Numbered from the stretch's first letter, positions 19,268-28,887 are shown. The stretch is 64,000 bases of DNA from CAZGMJ01 sp964526785 (GCA_964526785.1 CAZGMJ010000007.1:62001-126000); one strand, 5' to 3'. Numbers and translations are program-made. Notes: generated by a model from the sequence alone, not told the origin.

Positions 19268-21175
19268 CTACTGGTCCAGTTCCTCTCCATGACGGAACAA
19301 CCGGGCACTGTTGAATACAACCACCAGAGAACCGGCAAAATGCAACACTGCAGCAACTTCAGGACTGAGGAACTTCGATAGAGATATCCCCGCAACAATG
19401 AAGATCATGCCGAATGCAAGATTCTGGGCGATGACTCTCCTGGTGCGTCTCGATATCTCGACAAGGAAAGGCAGCCGTCGTAAATCGTCGCTCATCAGGG
19501 CAATGGAAGCCGAATCGATTGCAACATCACTGCCGGCCGCCCCCATGGCTATGCCCAGATCTCCGGCCGCCAGCGCCGGCGCGTCATTGATACCGTCCCC
19601 GACAACCACCACCGTGTGGCCGTCCTGCTTGATTTGCTCGACAATGGCCAGCTTGTCCTGCGGCAGACATTGCGCCCGGTAATCCGTACAGCCCAGTTCC
19701 GCAGCCACCCGATTGGCCACTTCCTTGCGATCGCCCGTCAGCATCGTCACACGCTTGATGCCCAGATCGAACAGTTCGGCCACCGCCCGTTGCGCCTCCG
19801 GACGTGTCTTGTCCTGCAACCCAATCCAACCGATACACTTGTCGTCTCTGGCAACATACAGCGTACTGAAGCCCTGCTCTTCGTGCAGACTCGGATCGGG
19901 CAACCCGGCCGAATCGATACTGTTTTCCTTAAGAAATGTATCGCGCCCGACGAGGATCTTTGCCGAATCCACCGTGGCTTTGACGCCCTTGCCCGGAACC
20001 TCCTCGAAGTGGTCCGTCTCCTGCAGGGCGATATTCGCCTCCTTGGCCACCTCGTTAATGGCGCGCGCCGCCGGGTGCTTGCTCATTTTCTCCGCCGAAG
20101 CGGCCACGGCCAGCAACTCGGCCGCCTCCACCCCCTCGGCGGGTGTGAGTTTGGTTACGTACAAGCGACCGGTCGTCACGGTGCCGGTCTTGTCGAACAC
20201 CATTGCGGACATCCGCCCGGCAATCTCCAGATCGGCCACGTTCTTGACCAGAACGCCCAGCCGCGCCGCCGCGGAAACGGCCGCCACCATCGCCGTCGGA
20301 GTAGCCAGGATAAACGCACACGGACAACTTATCACGAGAATGGTAATGGCCTGCTCGATGCTTCGCGTAAAGAACAAAAAGACCGCCGCGATCATCAAAA
20401 TGGTGGGCACGTACCACTTCACGTACCTGTCGATGATCCGCATGATCGGTATCTTGGTTTGTTCGGCCTGCATGATCAAAGACTGCACCTGTCCGAGCGT
20501 CGTGTCTTTGCCGGCCTTGGTCACCGTGATATCCATCACCCCCGTCAGGTTGTTCGTGCCCGCAAACACCTGCATGCCCGGAACCTTGTCCACAGGAAGC
20601 GACTCGCCGGTAATCGTAGCTTCGTTGACCGAACTGACCCCTTTGAGAATCTCGCCGTCGGCCGGAATATTGTCGCCGGGTCGCACGCGAACCGTATCGC
20701 CTGCATGCAGACTGCTGACCTTCACTTCCGTCTCGCTGCCGTCGCTGTTGAGCAGACTCGCCTTCGTGGGCGTCAGATGAATCAGCGACTCGATCGAAGC
20801 ACGCGCGCCGAGGGCGGTTCGGGTCTCGACCAGTTCGCTCAGCAACATGAAAAAGCCGATGACGCCCGCCGCCACGTAGTTCTGCGTAGCAAATGCAGCC
20901 ACGATCGCCAGAGCGGCCAGCTCGTCCATGTGGGATTCCCGCCGGATCGCACTGGCGGCCGCGTGAATTACAATAGGCAGACCGAGCAGTAACGCGCCCA
21001 GCATCGCCAGAAAGTCCGTAACGTCAGGACCGTACACGTATTTCGCTATGCCGCTGTTGATCAACAAAACGCCGCCGGCCAATGTCCCAAGCAACGCGAT
21101 GCTCACGCGAAGCTGCTTGCCCTGGGTCTGTTCGTCGCCGACGTCTTCTCGTAAATGCAGATGCTGATGCGCCAT
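19268..21175 (-). CDS. Heavy-metal-translocating P1B-type ATPase
   Basis: This pumps a soft or transition metal ion out of the cytoplasm. The family marks are ISCPCAFILATP (CPC motif in a membrane helix), TGESLPVD, VFDKTGTVTTG (phosphorylated Asp), MSKHPAARAI (HP motif), MLTGDRKEVANRVA and GDGINDAPALAAGDL. It lacks an N-terminal HMA metal-binding domain; instead there is a short His-containing start (HQHLHLRED). The CPC motif fits copper, silver, zinc, cadmium or lead and does not decide between them. At 635 residues it is at the short end of the family. It lies 96 bases from the ABC ATPase start and 44 bases after the HflK-like stop side, perhaps co-transcribed with the SPFH genes. Confidence 0.9.
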   Translation of the reverse strand: MAHQHLHLREDVGDEQTQGKQLRVSIALLGTLAGGVLLINSGIAKYVYGPDVTDFLAMLGALLLGLPIVIHAAASAIRRESHMDELAALAIVAAFATQNYVAAGVIGFFMLLSELVETRTALGARASIESLIHLTPTKASLLNSDGSETEVKVSSLHAGDTVRVRPGDNIPADGEILKGVSSVNEATITGESLPVDKVPGMQVFAGTNNLTGVMDITVTKAGKDTTLGQVQSLIMQAEQTKIPIMRIIDRYVKWYVPTILMIAAVFLFFTRSIEQAITILVISCPCAFILATPTAMVAAVSAAARLGVLVKNVADLEIAGRMSAMVFDKTGTVTTGRLYVTKLTPAEGVEAAELLAVAASAEKMSKHPAARAINEVAKEANIALQETDHFEEVPGKGVKATVDSAKILVGRDTFLKENSIDSAGLPDPSLHEEQGFSTLYVARDDKCIGWIGLQDKTRPEAQRAVAELFDLGIKRVTMLTGDRKEVANRVAAELGCTDYRAQCLPQDKLAIVEQIKQDGHTVVVVGDGINDAPALAAGDLGIAMGAAGSDVAIDSASIALMSDDLRRLPFLVEISRRTRRVIAQNLAFGMIFIVAGISLSKFLSPEVAAVLHFAGSLVVVFNSARLFRHGEELDQ

Positions 21176-21219
21176 TTGTTATGTCTCACATGATGTTACA
21201 ACTTGTGACGGCCATGGCC

Positions 21220-22533
21220 TTATTGCCCCGGCTGCCCGCCTGTCGTCGCCTGGCCACCCTTCTTCGGTTTCAGCGAACGATCTCTGTTCAAAAGTATCCT
21301 CAGCTCTTCTCTGTCAGGTTCGCCGGACGGTTCGAGAATGATCTTCTCGTCCGCATTGGCAAAGACGTTCTCAATCGCGTCGAGATACAGCCTCTGAAGC
21401 ACAAGTTCCGGACGCTTGCGATATTCAGGCAACAGACTCTGCAGATAGTCCGCACTGGCCCGCGCCTTCTTCGCAACCGAACTGCGATACGCTTGCGCAT
21501 CGTAAATCAGATTCTGCGCCTGCCCCGATAACCGGCTCCAAAATGTTTCCAACTCGTCTTCCGGAGCGTTCGGGTCGCGAATCGCCTGGTACAGTTGGGC
21601 CGCAACAGGACCCGCTGCTTCGTTCAGCACGTTCTCGGCCCGCGTGCGCGCCTCGCGAATCATCTGGTCGCCCTGCTGGCTCACCGTAATCGATTCCTGG
21701 AACGCCTGGTCCACCTGTCGCGGCCACGTCTTGTCCACAAGCTGGACGGATACCACGCGAATGCCGCTGTTGATTGCATCCAGCTTCTCGTCCACAAGTG
21801 TCCGGACATGATCCGTAACGGCAGCAACACGTTCGAAAAGCACGCCGTCGATGGTGTAGTCGACCATTGCCGTCACTACCGCGTCTTCAAAAACGCTTGT
21901 AAGCAGCGGCTCCACACTCTCGGTAATCAGATCGAAATACACATCCCCCGGTTTGGCGGCGTCTACATAGACGTTCCGAAAGAACCGCTCGGCGTCATCG
22001 ATCTGATAGGTCAACTGCCATCGCGTGTGCACGATGTTATAGTCCGTACCGTCCTCCGCCCTGGATTGTGCGCCCACTCGCCCGCCGTGCGTCAGAAGAT
22101 ATCCGTCCTTCATAGGATCGAGTTTCGGCGGTATCCGCCGGCGATCTTGCTCTTCATTGAGCAACTCGGCCTGGGTCTGATAGTACCAGAAAGAATTGAT
22201 GGGCACGTTCACCTTGCGCTTGACAGGTATCTTGATAACTTCGTCTATGGGATAGGGAAAGACCCATTTGGCGCCCGGCCCTATGACCCGCTCCTCGCCG
22301 ACAGGCACAAACTGCCCGAACCGCAAAAGCAACCCCACCTCGTCGCTGCCGATCGTCTTGAATCCCGAAGCCAGAAAGGCCACAATCAGAATCGCCATGA
22401 CGATCTTGAGAATGAAGAAACTCAGCCGCAAAGCATCCGAAAGCGACTTGCCCGCAGCATCCAGTTCTTCGACCCGTTCGGACGATCCACTCGCCTGCAA
22501 CTCCAGGTCGCGGTTTTCGTTTTCCTGATCCAT
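21220..22533 (-). CDS. hflK: HflK-like SPFH protein
   Basis: This is a membrane-anchored SPFH/band-7 protein of 437 residues. It has a TM segment at about 41-62 (FFILKIVMAILIVAFLASGF), the SPFH domain (LLLRFGQFVPVGEERVIGPG, INSFWYYQTQ), then a helical coiled-coil part rich in Ala/Glu/Arg. In E. coli HflK and HflC form a large ring around the FtsH protease and modulate it. Compared with E. coli HflK it lacks the Gly/Pro-rich N-terminus. It forms one cluster with an HflC-type gene and a third SPFH gene upstream. Confidence 0.85.
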   Translation of the reverse strand: MDQENENRDLELQASGSSERVEELDAAGKSLSDALRLSFFILKIVMAILIVAFLASGFKTIGSDEVGLLLRFGQFVPVGEERVIGPGAKWVFPYPIDEVIKIPVKRKVNVPINSFWYYQTQAELLNEEQDRRRIPPKLDPMKDGYLLTHGGRVGAQSRAEDGTDYNIVHTRWQLTYQIDDAERFFRNVYVDAAKPGDVYFDLITESVEPLLTSVFEDAVVTAMVDYTIDGVLFERVAAVTDHVRTLVDEKLDAINSGIRVVSVQLVDKTWPRQVDQAFQESITVSQQGDQMIREARTRAENVLNEAAGPVAAQLYQAIRDPNAPEDELETFWSRLSGQAQNLIYDAQAYRSSVAKKARASADYLQSLLPEYRKRPELVLQRLYLDAIENVFANADEKIILEPSGEPDREELRILLNRDRSLKPKKGGQATTGGQPGQ

Positions 22534-22584
22534 AATGCTTCCCGATTATTAGCTACAACGCGCCAACCACAAACTGGCTACCAA

Positions 22585-23493
22585 CTATTGCTCCTCGCCT
22601 TCAACCTCGGGTTTCAGCGACGGTTGCTTCTTGAGCAACGTAATCGGCTCCGAGTCCCCGCTGAGAATGATGGTGGAGCGATCCTGCAGGATGTTCTGCA
22701 GCGCCTCGGTGTCCCGCAGGAACATTGCAAACTCCGGATCGTCCTGAAGCAGTTCATAGTACCTCGCCGCTTCGGCATCGCCCTGTCCGCGAATGGCTGT
22801 AGCCCTGGCATCGGCCGCCACCAGCAATGCGCTGCGTATCGTCTCGGCATTCTTCTCAATCCGACTCGCTTCCGCTTTGCCCTGGGCCAGCGTAATCTCC
22901 GTCCGTCGACGCCGTTCGGCCCGCATACGATCGAACACCTTGGCCGTGACGTCTTCGTTCACCTGCAACTGCTTGATGCCGAGTGTGACAATCTCGATGC
23001 CGTAGTCTGCGCGCACCGGATCGCGGAGATTCTCCAGCATCTGTTGCTCGATATCCACGATCTTGACGTCCTCCGGGTTGCTGTTGACAAACGCCCCGAA
23101 TGTGTGCTGTCCGATCACCCGATTCTGTGTATCACCGATTCGACTCAGCAGTTTGCGCTCGGCCTCATTCACCGTCTGGACGGAATTGAAGAACTCCAGC
23201 GGATCCGCGATACGCCAGACCACATATGTGTTGACGATGATCGGAACGGCCCCTTTGGTTGTCGTCTCCCGCACGTCGCCTTCGAGAACGTGCATGCGCG
23301 AGTCGAAACGATGGACCTGTTGAATCGGAACGGGCCATTTGAAATACCAGCCGGGTTCGGTCAGCGACCGTTCGGGCTTCTTGAACGTCGTCACCAGCGC
23401 CGTTTCCGTCTCCCGCACTTGGAAGGACACGAAATACAGTCCCATGATTACGACGATCACGATGATCAGAATGGTGGTTGCGATGTTTTTCAT
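22585..23493 (-). CDS. hflC: HflC-like SPFH protein
   Basis: The protein has 302 residues: an N-terminal membrane anchor (TTILIIVIVVIMGLYFVSF), then SPFH (VRETETALVTTFKKPERSL, EPGWYFKWPVPIQQVHRFD) and the HflC-type region ADYGIEIVTLGIKQLQVNED followed by RMRAERRRRTEITLAQGKAE. It is the expected partner of HflK in the FtsH-modulating complex. Its start overlaps the stop of the upstream SPFH gene by 4 bases (ATGA), and the HflK-like gene lies 51 bases downstream. Confidence 0.88.
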   Translation of the reverse strand: MKNIATTILIIVIVVIMGLYFVSFQVRETETALVTTFKKPERSLTEPGWYFKWPVPIQQVHRFDSRMHVLEGDVRETTTKGAVPIIVNTYVVWRIADPLEFFNSVQTVNEAERKLLSRIGDTQNRVIGQHTFGAFVNSNPEDVKIVDIEQQMLENLRDPVRADYGIEIVTLGIKQLQVNEDVTAKVFDRMRAERRRRTEITLAQGKAEASRIEKNAETIRSALLVAADARATAIRGQGDAEAARYYELLQDDPEFAMFLRDTEALQNILQDRSTIILSGDSEPITLLKKQPSLKPEVEGEEQ

Positions 23494-25568
23494 TGTTCGG
23501 CATTCTCCTGAGTTTGCGGCAATACGTCCAACAGACCCGGCGTCAGTTTCTCCTGCATATCTACCTGAAAGACCTGATGCTCATTCGGGTCTACCAGCAC
23601 CACGTATTTTCGGGCGTCGGCCAGCGCCTTTTCCCGTGCGGTCATTTGAAGTTCGTGCTTGTAAATCTCCGGAGCGGCGATGTACGCCTTGAGTTGATCT
23701 TTGAAACGCATCCCCGTCGCTTTCGCCTCGGTAGCCTTTTCGAAGGCATAGCTCTGCGCGTCACGCAGCTTGACGAAGATCTCCCCTTTAGCCTGATCGA
23801 AGGCGTCATCGAGGCGATTGCCGAGAGCCCTCACCACGTTGGGGTCGTCGCTCTGTTCTGCGTCACGATATTGAGCGGCCAGAGCATGGAGATCGTTCGC
23901 CGCCTCCACACTGCCCGCCAGCAGGCTCAGTTGCCTGTTACGCATAGCCTCCGCCACCAGGATCATGGCCTCCTTTTCCTGTCCGGCCCCCACGACAGCC
24001 TGGTACGCAGGCGCCACCTCCGGTGGAGGATGGATGCCCTGCAAGCCCACAAAGACAATCTCAACTCCGAGATTCTGTGCATCAGCGGCTTCCTGAATGG
24101 CCTCGCTTAACCGCCTCTTCGCTTTGTTTCTGCCGGCCCCGAGCAAGCTGTCCCCTTGCGCCGCAATGGAACTCCGCGCATCATCCACTTCCACCTGCGA
24201 GCTGGCCATAAGAGTGGTCAGTTCTCGATAACAAATCGCTTCGAGCAACTGCTCCGGATCGCGGTGATTGTACAGGAAAGCATATAGATCCCGTACCTTG
24301 TACTGTACCGGCAGATTCACTTTGACAATACTCACGGGCACCGCACCTTCAGGCAAATCGTCTCCCGTGTGCGCGCTGGCTACTAAAACGCTGTACTCCT
24401 CTTCATAGTGGCTCTTGCCCCACAGAACGAACTTCTCGCGAATAACTTCGCCGGTCTCCGGGTCCCTCTTCGGAACGAAACCGACGTCCAGCTCAATAAT
24501 CTTACTCGTGGGGTACTTGTACGCTTTCTCAATGGGCCAGGGCCATTTGACCGTCAGCCCCGGGCCGACGAGCCGGGGTTCGTTGGCGTCACTGACGGGG
24601 TCGCCGAAACGCTCGATTATGGCCTCCTCATTCGGTGCCACCACCACAAAACAGCTCAGTAGGTACAGAACCGTCGCAGCGAACAGAATCAGCGGTACAA
24701 TCGCCCTCTCGAGAAGCTTGTAAAACCATGTTTGAGAGACCTTGAAACCGAACTGATAGTCGATCGCAGCCGCAGCACTGCGGAAAATGCCGCCGGGCTC
24801 GTTGATGACCCCGAGCAGCCGACTGTCAAATGCGCTCCTGTCGTATTGCCCCTTCACCCGCGGCCGGTATATGTCGAATATGCTGTTGAGAGCCGTCTCC
24901 GCTCCGAGGATTATCAACAAACCCGGGATAACGTAACGCATCACCCGTACGACGACCGGTATCTGAAAATGTACCAGCGCCAAACCCACAGCCAGCGCGA
25001 AACAGGCCAGCGCCAACGCCAGCAGAACGCTGCCGCCCGCCCGAAGAGGCCGCCAGTTGGGCTCGGCCGACATCCCCGTGGAATACCGCGACAAAAGGAA
25101 ACTCAAAAACGCAATGGCCGTCATCAAGACGGCACAAAGCAGTGGTTGCCGCGTCTCAATGTCCCCGCCGCCGGGTATGGTCCTGAATAGATACAGGCTT
25201 ATGCCGATTTCATACACGGCAATGAGGATGGAAAAGCCGGGGATGAACCATTTCTCCAGCATTTCCAGTCTGCGCTGGGCTACCGCAAATACCGCCGCAC
25301 GCTCGCCTTTGGCCTGGAATATGGTTTCCGCATTCTCCTTTGCCAGTTGCGACATGTCCAGCTTCTCTTGCTCGGCAAGAACGCGTTGATGAAACTGAAC
25401 ACCAAGGACGAACCATATGAGCACGCCGACCACACTGAACCAGCCAATGGCCGAAACCGCGAAGAAACCGCTCCATCGCCCCAGAATAAACGCGGCGATG
25501 AAAAAGATCGCGCTGAGAACCAGCGATGCCCAAGCTACATTTTCAGGACGCTTCGACGATGTCGTCAT
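23490..25568 (-). CDS. Large SPFH/band-7 membrane protein with a multi-TM N-terminal domain
   Basis: The protein has 692 residues. The first 300 contain about six hydrophobic segments, some paired (FIAAFILGRWSGFF, FSVVGVLIWFVLGV, LLCAVLMTAIAFLSFLL, VLLALALACFALAVGLALV). From about residue 300 it has an HflK-like SPFH domain (IERFGDPVSDANEPRLVGPG, LTVKWPWPIEKAYKYP) and a helical tail. It is the first gene of the three-gene SPFH cluster and overlaps hflC by 4 bases. The extra membrane domain is unlike E. coli HflK. It may form a third ring component or a separate assembly. Confidence 0.8.
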   Translation of the reverse strand: MTTSSKRPENVAWASLVLSAIFFIAAFILGRWSGFFAVSAIGWFSVVGVLIWFVLGVQFHQRVLAEQEKLDMSQLAKENAETIFQAKGERAAVFAVAQRRLEMLEKWFIPGFSILIAVYEIGISLYLFRTIPGGGDIETRQPLLCAVLMTAIAFLSFLLSRYSTGMSAEPNWRPLRAGGSVLLALALACFALAVGLALVHFQIPVVVRVMRYVIPGLLIILGAETALNSIFDIYRPRVKGQYDRSAFDSRLLGVINEPGGIFRSAAAAIDYQFGFKVSQTWFYKLLERAIVPLILFAATVLYLLSCFVVVAPNEEAIIERFGDPVSDANEPRLVGPGLTVKWPWPIEKAYKYPTSKIIELDVGFVPKRDPETGEVIREKFVLWGKSHYEEEYSVLVASAHTGDDLPEGAVPVSIVKVNLPVQYKVRDLYAFLYNHRDPEQLLEAICYRELTTLMASSQVEVDDARSSIAAQGDSLLGAGRNKAKRRLSEAIQEAADAQNLGVEIVFVGLQGIHPPPEVAPAYQAVVGAGQEKEAMILVAEAMRNRQLSLLAGSVEAANDLHALAAQYRDAEQSDDPNVVRALGNRLDDAFDQAKGEIFVKLRDAQSYAFEKATEAKATGMRFKDQLKAYIAAPEIYKHELQMTAREKALADARKYVVLVDPNEHQVFQVDMQEKLTPGLLDVLPQTQENAEQ

Positions 25569-25674
25569 TTCCTACCCCGATTAGGAACATCGAACAAGAT
25601 ACCACTTTCCGAGTATCTATCAAGTGGTGCTTTACAAATCACAAGTCGTGCAATATAACAACGGATGTTACCTT

Positions 25675-25702
25675 AGCATAGCGACAATTATAATAAAGTC
25701 AA
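25675..25702 (-). promoter_or_regulatory. Sigma-70-like promoter for the SPFH/HflKC operon
   Basis: On the minus strand TTGACT (25697-25702) and TATGCT (25675-25680) are separated by 16 bases, about 100 bases upstream of the large SPFH gene. The region is AT-rich. Confidence 0.5.
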
Positions 25703-25768
25703 TTACACCATGCTCGCGTAGCGAATCAACGGCATCTGTCCCGGACTCTGGTGACCCGAAGGCGAGAA

Positions 25769-26731
25769 ATGAATAAGTTACTTACAATAGCAAAGAACAC
25801 CTTCGTTGAAACACTCAGACAGCCCGTGTACGCCATCATTATTGTTGTCGCCCTCCTGCTCTTTCTCTTGAGCCCCTCGATAACCATGTACACGATGAGC
25901 GACGACAACAAGCTGCTCCGTGAGATAGGCTTATCTACGCTGTTCTTGGCGAGTTTGTTCGTCGCCGTGTTCTCGGCCTCGGGAGCCGTGGCCGAAGAAC
26001 TGGACAACAGGACCATTCAGACCGTTCTAAGCAAACCAGTCCAGCGCCCCGTCTTCATTCTGGCCAAGTTCCTCGGCGTCGCAGCCGCTGTCGCCGTGGC
26101 ACACTACATCTGCACTATCGCTCTGCTGATGGCCATCCGCCATGGTGTCCTCGAAACGGTGAACGATACACATGACTGGACGGTTCTTGCTCCCGCAGGT
26201 CTGGCCTGCGCGGTCGTTTTGTTGCTAACCGCATTCTTCAACTACGCTTACGATTGGAAATTCTCCTCCACGGCAATCGTTCTAACCGCCATTTTCGCGA
26301 CCGTCATCATCATCTTCCTGGGGGTAATCGATAGAGATTGGACCTTCAACCCCGCCAACAACGGGATTCACGCCCTCGACATATATGGGTCGATACTCCT
26401 CTTGCTGGCGTCTTTGATCGTCGTGGCTCTGGCCGTTGCCATTTCGACTCGCTTCAATATCGTTGTCACACTCTCGGCCTGCATCGGCATTTTCCTCCTC
26501 GGCCTCGTCAGCGACTACACATTTGGCTCAAGGGCCGACACCGAATTGTGGGCTCGCATCTGCTACTTCGTCGTTCCCAATCTCCAGGTATTCTGGATAA
26601 GTGACGCCATTTACGAAGGCAGCACCGTTCCGGTGCGATACCTCCTGATAGGAGCTTCCTATGCCGCCTGTTATACTGGGGCAATTCTCGCGCTAGCAAT
26701 CGCGTTATTCCAGCGACGACAGGTAGGATAG
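25769..26731 (+). CDS. ABC-2-type transporter permease
   Basis: This is a 320-residue membrane protein with about six TM helices. An ABC-2 motif follows the first two (LDNRTIQTVLSKPVQRPVFI). The start NKLLTIAKNTFVETLRQPVY is typical of ABC-2 permeases of the NosY type. The start is the ATG at 25769 with AAGGCGAG about 4-8 bases upstream; a GTG at 25751 is in frame but overlaps that region. No ATPase gene is adjacent, so it may borrow one, possibly the ABC ATPase near 18-19 kb. It is divergent from the SPFH operon and stands alone. Confidence 0.8.
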   Translation: MNKLLTIAKNTFVETLRQPVYAIIIVVALLLFLLSPSITMYTMSDDNKLLREIGLSTLFLASLFVAVFSASGAVAEELDNRTIQTVLSKPVQRPVFILAKFLGVAAAVAVAHYICTIALLMAIRHGVLETVNDTHDWTVLAPAGLACAVVLLLTAFFNYAYDWKFSSTAIVLTAIFATVIIIFLGVIDRDWTFNPANNGIHALDIYGSILLLLASLIVVALAVAISTRFNIVVTLSACIGIFLLGLVSDYTFGSRADTELWARICYFVVPNLQVFWISDAIYEGSTVPVRYLLIGASYAACYTGAILALAIALFQRRQVG

Positions 26732-26761
26732 AAAAAAGCCGCAGGCAATCAGCCCACGGCT
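26732..26761 (-). terminator. Terminator of the PEP-CTERM gene
   Basis: On the minus strand AGCCG/CGGCT arms close a short stem-loop (26737-26761) followed by a run of six T. It lies right after the ABC permease stop on the other strand and may serve both genes. Confidence 0.6.
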
Positions 26762-26798
26762 CGTTGTTCCTGTTCTATTGTGTATTGTCTGACAAGCC

Positions 26799-27650
26799 TT
26801 AGCTCTGGCGTCGTCTCCTGCGCAGGGCCAGTACTCCCAGACCCAGCAACGAGATGGTCGTCGGCTCAGGTATCAGTGTGTTGACCGTCTGGCCCACCAC
26901 ATCCTCGTAACCATCCGTTACGAACGAGCTCCAGTCATACGGGCCGTCGGCATCATAGCCCCAGTGGCCCAGGAAGGCTCTACGCCCACCGGCAACGCCG
27001 TACTTGTCAACCGTCCCATTATGGGCATCCAAATCTGTGCCTGCGGGAATGTCCACCAGCATATCGTAGCCGTCGAACGTGCCCAATACCTCGGCCATAT
27101 CCGGAAACTCGCTGCTCCCGTCCTTCTTCGCCAGATACGCGGGTTTCGGGGCTTCTCCCGGCGTCGGCGCGCCGGAGAAGTCGAAGATCTCGACCGTGCC
27201 CATATCACCCAGATCAAGCGTCGTCGCCGACGGACTGGCCTCTTCAGCCGCGCCGGCCGCCCAACCCCATCGCTTGCTGCTGGCCTCACCTCGTACCAGA
27301 TAACCATTCATCAGCAACAGCGGAGTGCCCAATTCATTCCAGTTCTTGCGATCATTGTCATAGCTGCCGCTGCTGGTTCGCCTGCTGACAACAACCAGAT
27401 CCGCTGATTCCAGAGCCGCCACCTTCCCATCATCAGCGAACGGGGCATTGCCCTCACGATACGCCTCACCCATTCCGCTCGTATCAACCGTGTGACCGAG
27501 ACCCTCAAGGAAACTCACGAACGCATCATCCAGATGGTCCTCGCCCTCAACGCCCGGCGCAAGGGAATCGCTCACCAATAGAACTACGCCTGCTTGGGAA
27601 GTACCCGCCAGAATCAGCGCAACGAACAGCACTGCCAGTTTCTTACACAT
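26799..27650 (-). CDS. PEP-CTERM sorting-domain protein, exported
   Basis: The protein has 283 residues: a signal peptide (LAVLFVALILAGTSQAG), a Rossmann-like domain that resembles ThuA/amidotransferase folds (VVLLVSDSLAPG, ESADLVVVSRR, LLLMNGYL) and a C-terminal PEP-CTERM tail (PEPTTISLLGLGVLALRRRR). PEP-CTERM tails direct proteins to the exosortase/EpsH system for processing and surface or matrix display. AGGAGG precedes the ATG at 27650; the frame extends further upstream without support. A good promoter lies about 115 bases upstream. The fold assignment is inferred; the biochemical role is unknown. Confidence 0.8.
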   Translation of the reverse strand: MCKKLAVLFVALILAGTSQAGVVLLVSDSLAPGVEGEDHLDDAFVSFLEGLGHTVDTSGMGEAYREGNAPFADDGKVAALESADLVVVSRRTSSGSYDNDRKNWNELGTPLLLMNGYLVRGEASSKRWGWAAGAAEEASPSATTLDLGDMGTVEIFDFSGAPTPGEAPKPAYLAKKDGSSEFPDMAEVLGTFDGYDMLVDIPAGTDLDAHNGTVDKYGVAGGRRAFLGHWGYDADGPYDWSSFVTDGYEDVVGQTVNTLIPEPTTISLLGLGVLALRRRRRQS

Positions 27651-28111
27651 ACCACTCCTCCTTATCTTACCGAAAACGACATCGATGCAGTGTCGCAACA
27701 AGTAACGTGACTAAGCCACAGCGCACTGCACCACCCATAATACCTATACTACCACCGATACCCATTTATACTCGATCACGCGAGTCGATGTCAAGATATT
27801 ATTTGCTCTGTGTTAAAACCGCAACATTTTGACTGCTCCGCTTTGCGGTAACACACTCACACTACAGGACTTATGATTCGTTCGTGTTTCTCTCGAAAGT
27901 GATCGCTACGTGCTGGAAGACTGCCATGCGCCATCACGGTGCCATCCTGGATGCTCAGTTCCCACATACAAGAACCCTGCTGCACGTCCCAAAATGCTTG
28001 AAATCGACGAAAACCTCTCCCCCGCCGAAGGTAAAGCACCGGCCGATACCTCGCCATCGGTATTATGGGACGCAATATTAGTGGCAGCCCTTGGGAACCC
28101 CCGTGCCGGAA
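27651..28111. other. Intergenic region with the PEP-CTERM promoter
   Basis: Apart from the ribosome site and promoter of the PEP-CTERM gene I see no gene. The part from about 27850 to 28111 contains only overlapping short frames on both strands without ribosome sites. Confidence 0.4.
27765..27794 (-). promoter_or_regulatory. Sigma-70-like promoter of the PEP-CTERM gene with an inverted repeat in the spacer
   Basis: On the minus strand TTGACA (27789-27794) and TATAAA (27765-27770) are 18 bases apart. The spacer holds a 5-bp inverted repeat, ACTCG/CGAGT with a 6-base centre, which could be an operator. Confidence 0.6.
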
Positions 28112-28567
28112 TCACGAAGTATGCTTCGTAAAGGCCAACTCGTCGCAATGCTGCTGCTTCGGGCAACGCGCACAGTCGCTCCACACTTTCATGGGAAGCT
28201 CCTCCTTGGCCACCTGCATAAAGCCCTGCTTGCGGAAAAACGCCGGTTCCAGCGTCAGAGCAAAGACCGTCGAAACACCCAATTCACCCGCCTGATGCAT
28301 TGCTGCGTTAACTAACGCCCGCCCAACGCCCTTTGCCTTATGCCCCTCTGCTACAGCCAGCGACTTGATCTCCGCCAGGTCCGACCACACAACCTCCAGC
28401 GCACAGCAACCCGCAATATCGCCATCAATGTCAACCACAATGAACCCCTGCAGGTTTTCATAGATATCCGCAATCGATCGGAAAAGCATCCGATCGCGCT
28501 CGGCGTATGAAGCTATGATTGCATTGATTGCCGGTACATCTTCGACTCGTGCACTGCGTACATTCAT
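28112..28567 (-). CDS. GNAT acetyltransferase, short ArgA-like (N-acetylglutamate synthase-type)
   Basis: This is a 151-residue GNAT protein. The acetyl-CoA site is EIKSLAVAEGHKAKGVGRAL, and FFRKQGFMQV is the usual final motif. The C-terminal CARCPKQQHCDE, with three cysteines, matches the pattern I know from short N-acetylglutamate synthases that open arginine biosynthesis. argG lies about 11 kb away, so arginine synthesis is present in the genome. Specificity is inferred from the tail motif; another small amine could be the substrate. Confidence 0.75.
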   Translation of the reverse strand: MNVRSARVEDVPAINAIIASYAERDRMLFRSIADIYENLQGFIVVDIDGDIAGCCALEVVWSDLAEIKSLAVAEGHKAKGVGRALVNAAMHQAGELGVSTVFALTLEPAFFRKQGFMQVAKEELPMKVWSDCARCPKQQHCDELAFTKHTS

Positions 28568-28887
28568 GCTCGACAGTATACCTGCTCTCCGGCCCGCAAT
28601 GAAGTACTATCCGCGTACAAACCTGATAGTCAGCACGTTGCACATGCCAGTGCAACTCTTCGCCACCCTTCCCGTCTGAATTCCAGATAACATTCTGCTG
28701 CTCGCCGCCGTAGCCTGCTGTTTCGTTCTACCCCGCATAATCTGTGCACCAAAGTCAGGAAAAAGCTGGAAAAGCCGCCACGTCTGGTATATCGTATCGC
28801 ACCGCTGCCGTATGCAGCAGGGGCAAAACCGATTGCGACCGCATATCTGCGTGGCTGCGGACCGGTGCACAGTGAAATGATGCCAAT
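28568..28887. other. Divergent intergenic region before the acyl-chain gene cluster
   Basis: There is no convincing gene. It must contain the promoters of the acetyltransferase (minus) and of the cluster (plus). I see only a weak candidate for the latter, TATATC near 28790 with TGGAAA 15 bases upstream. Confidence 0.35.

Noticed and set aside
19616..20992. Long open frame (458 codons, plus strand) opposite the P-type ATPase
   Set aside because: It is antisense to a gene with clear motifs, is rich in Arg/His/Gln as expected from a shadow frame, and has no ribosome site or recognisable domain.
21595..23511. Long open frame (638 codons, plus strand) opposite hflK and hflC
   Set aside because: It runs across two well-supported genes and their intergenic gap. 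Composition is that of an antisense shadow.
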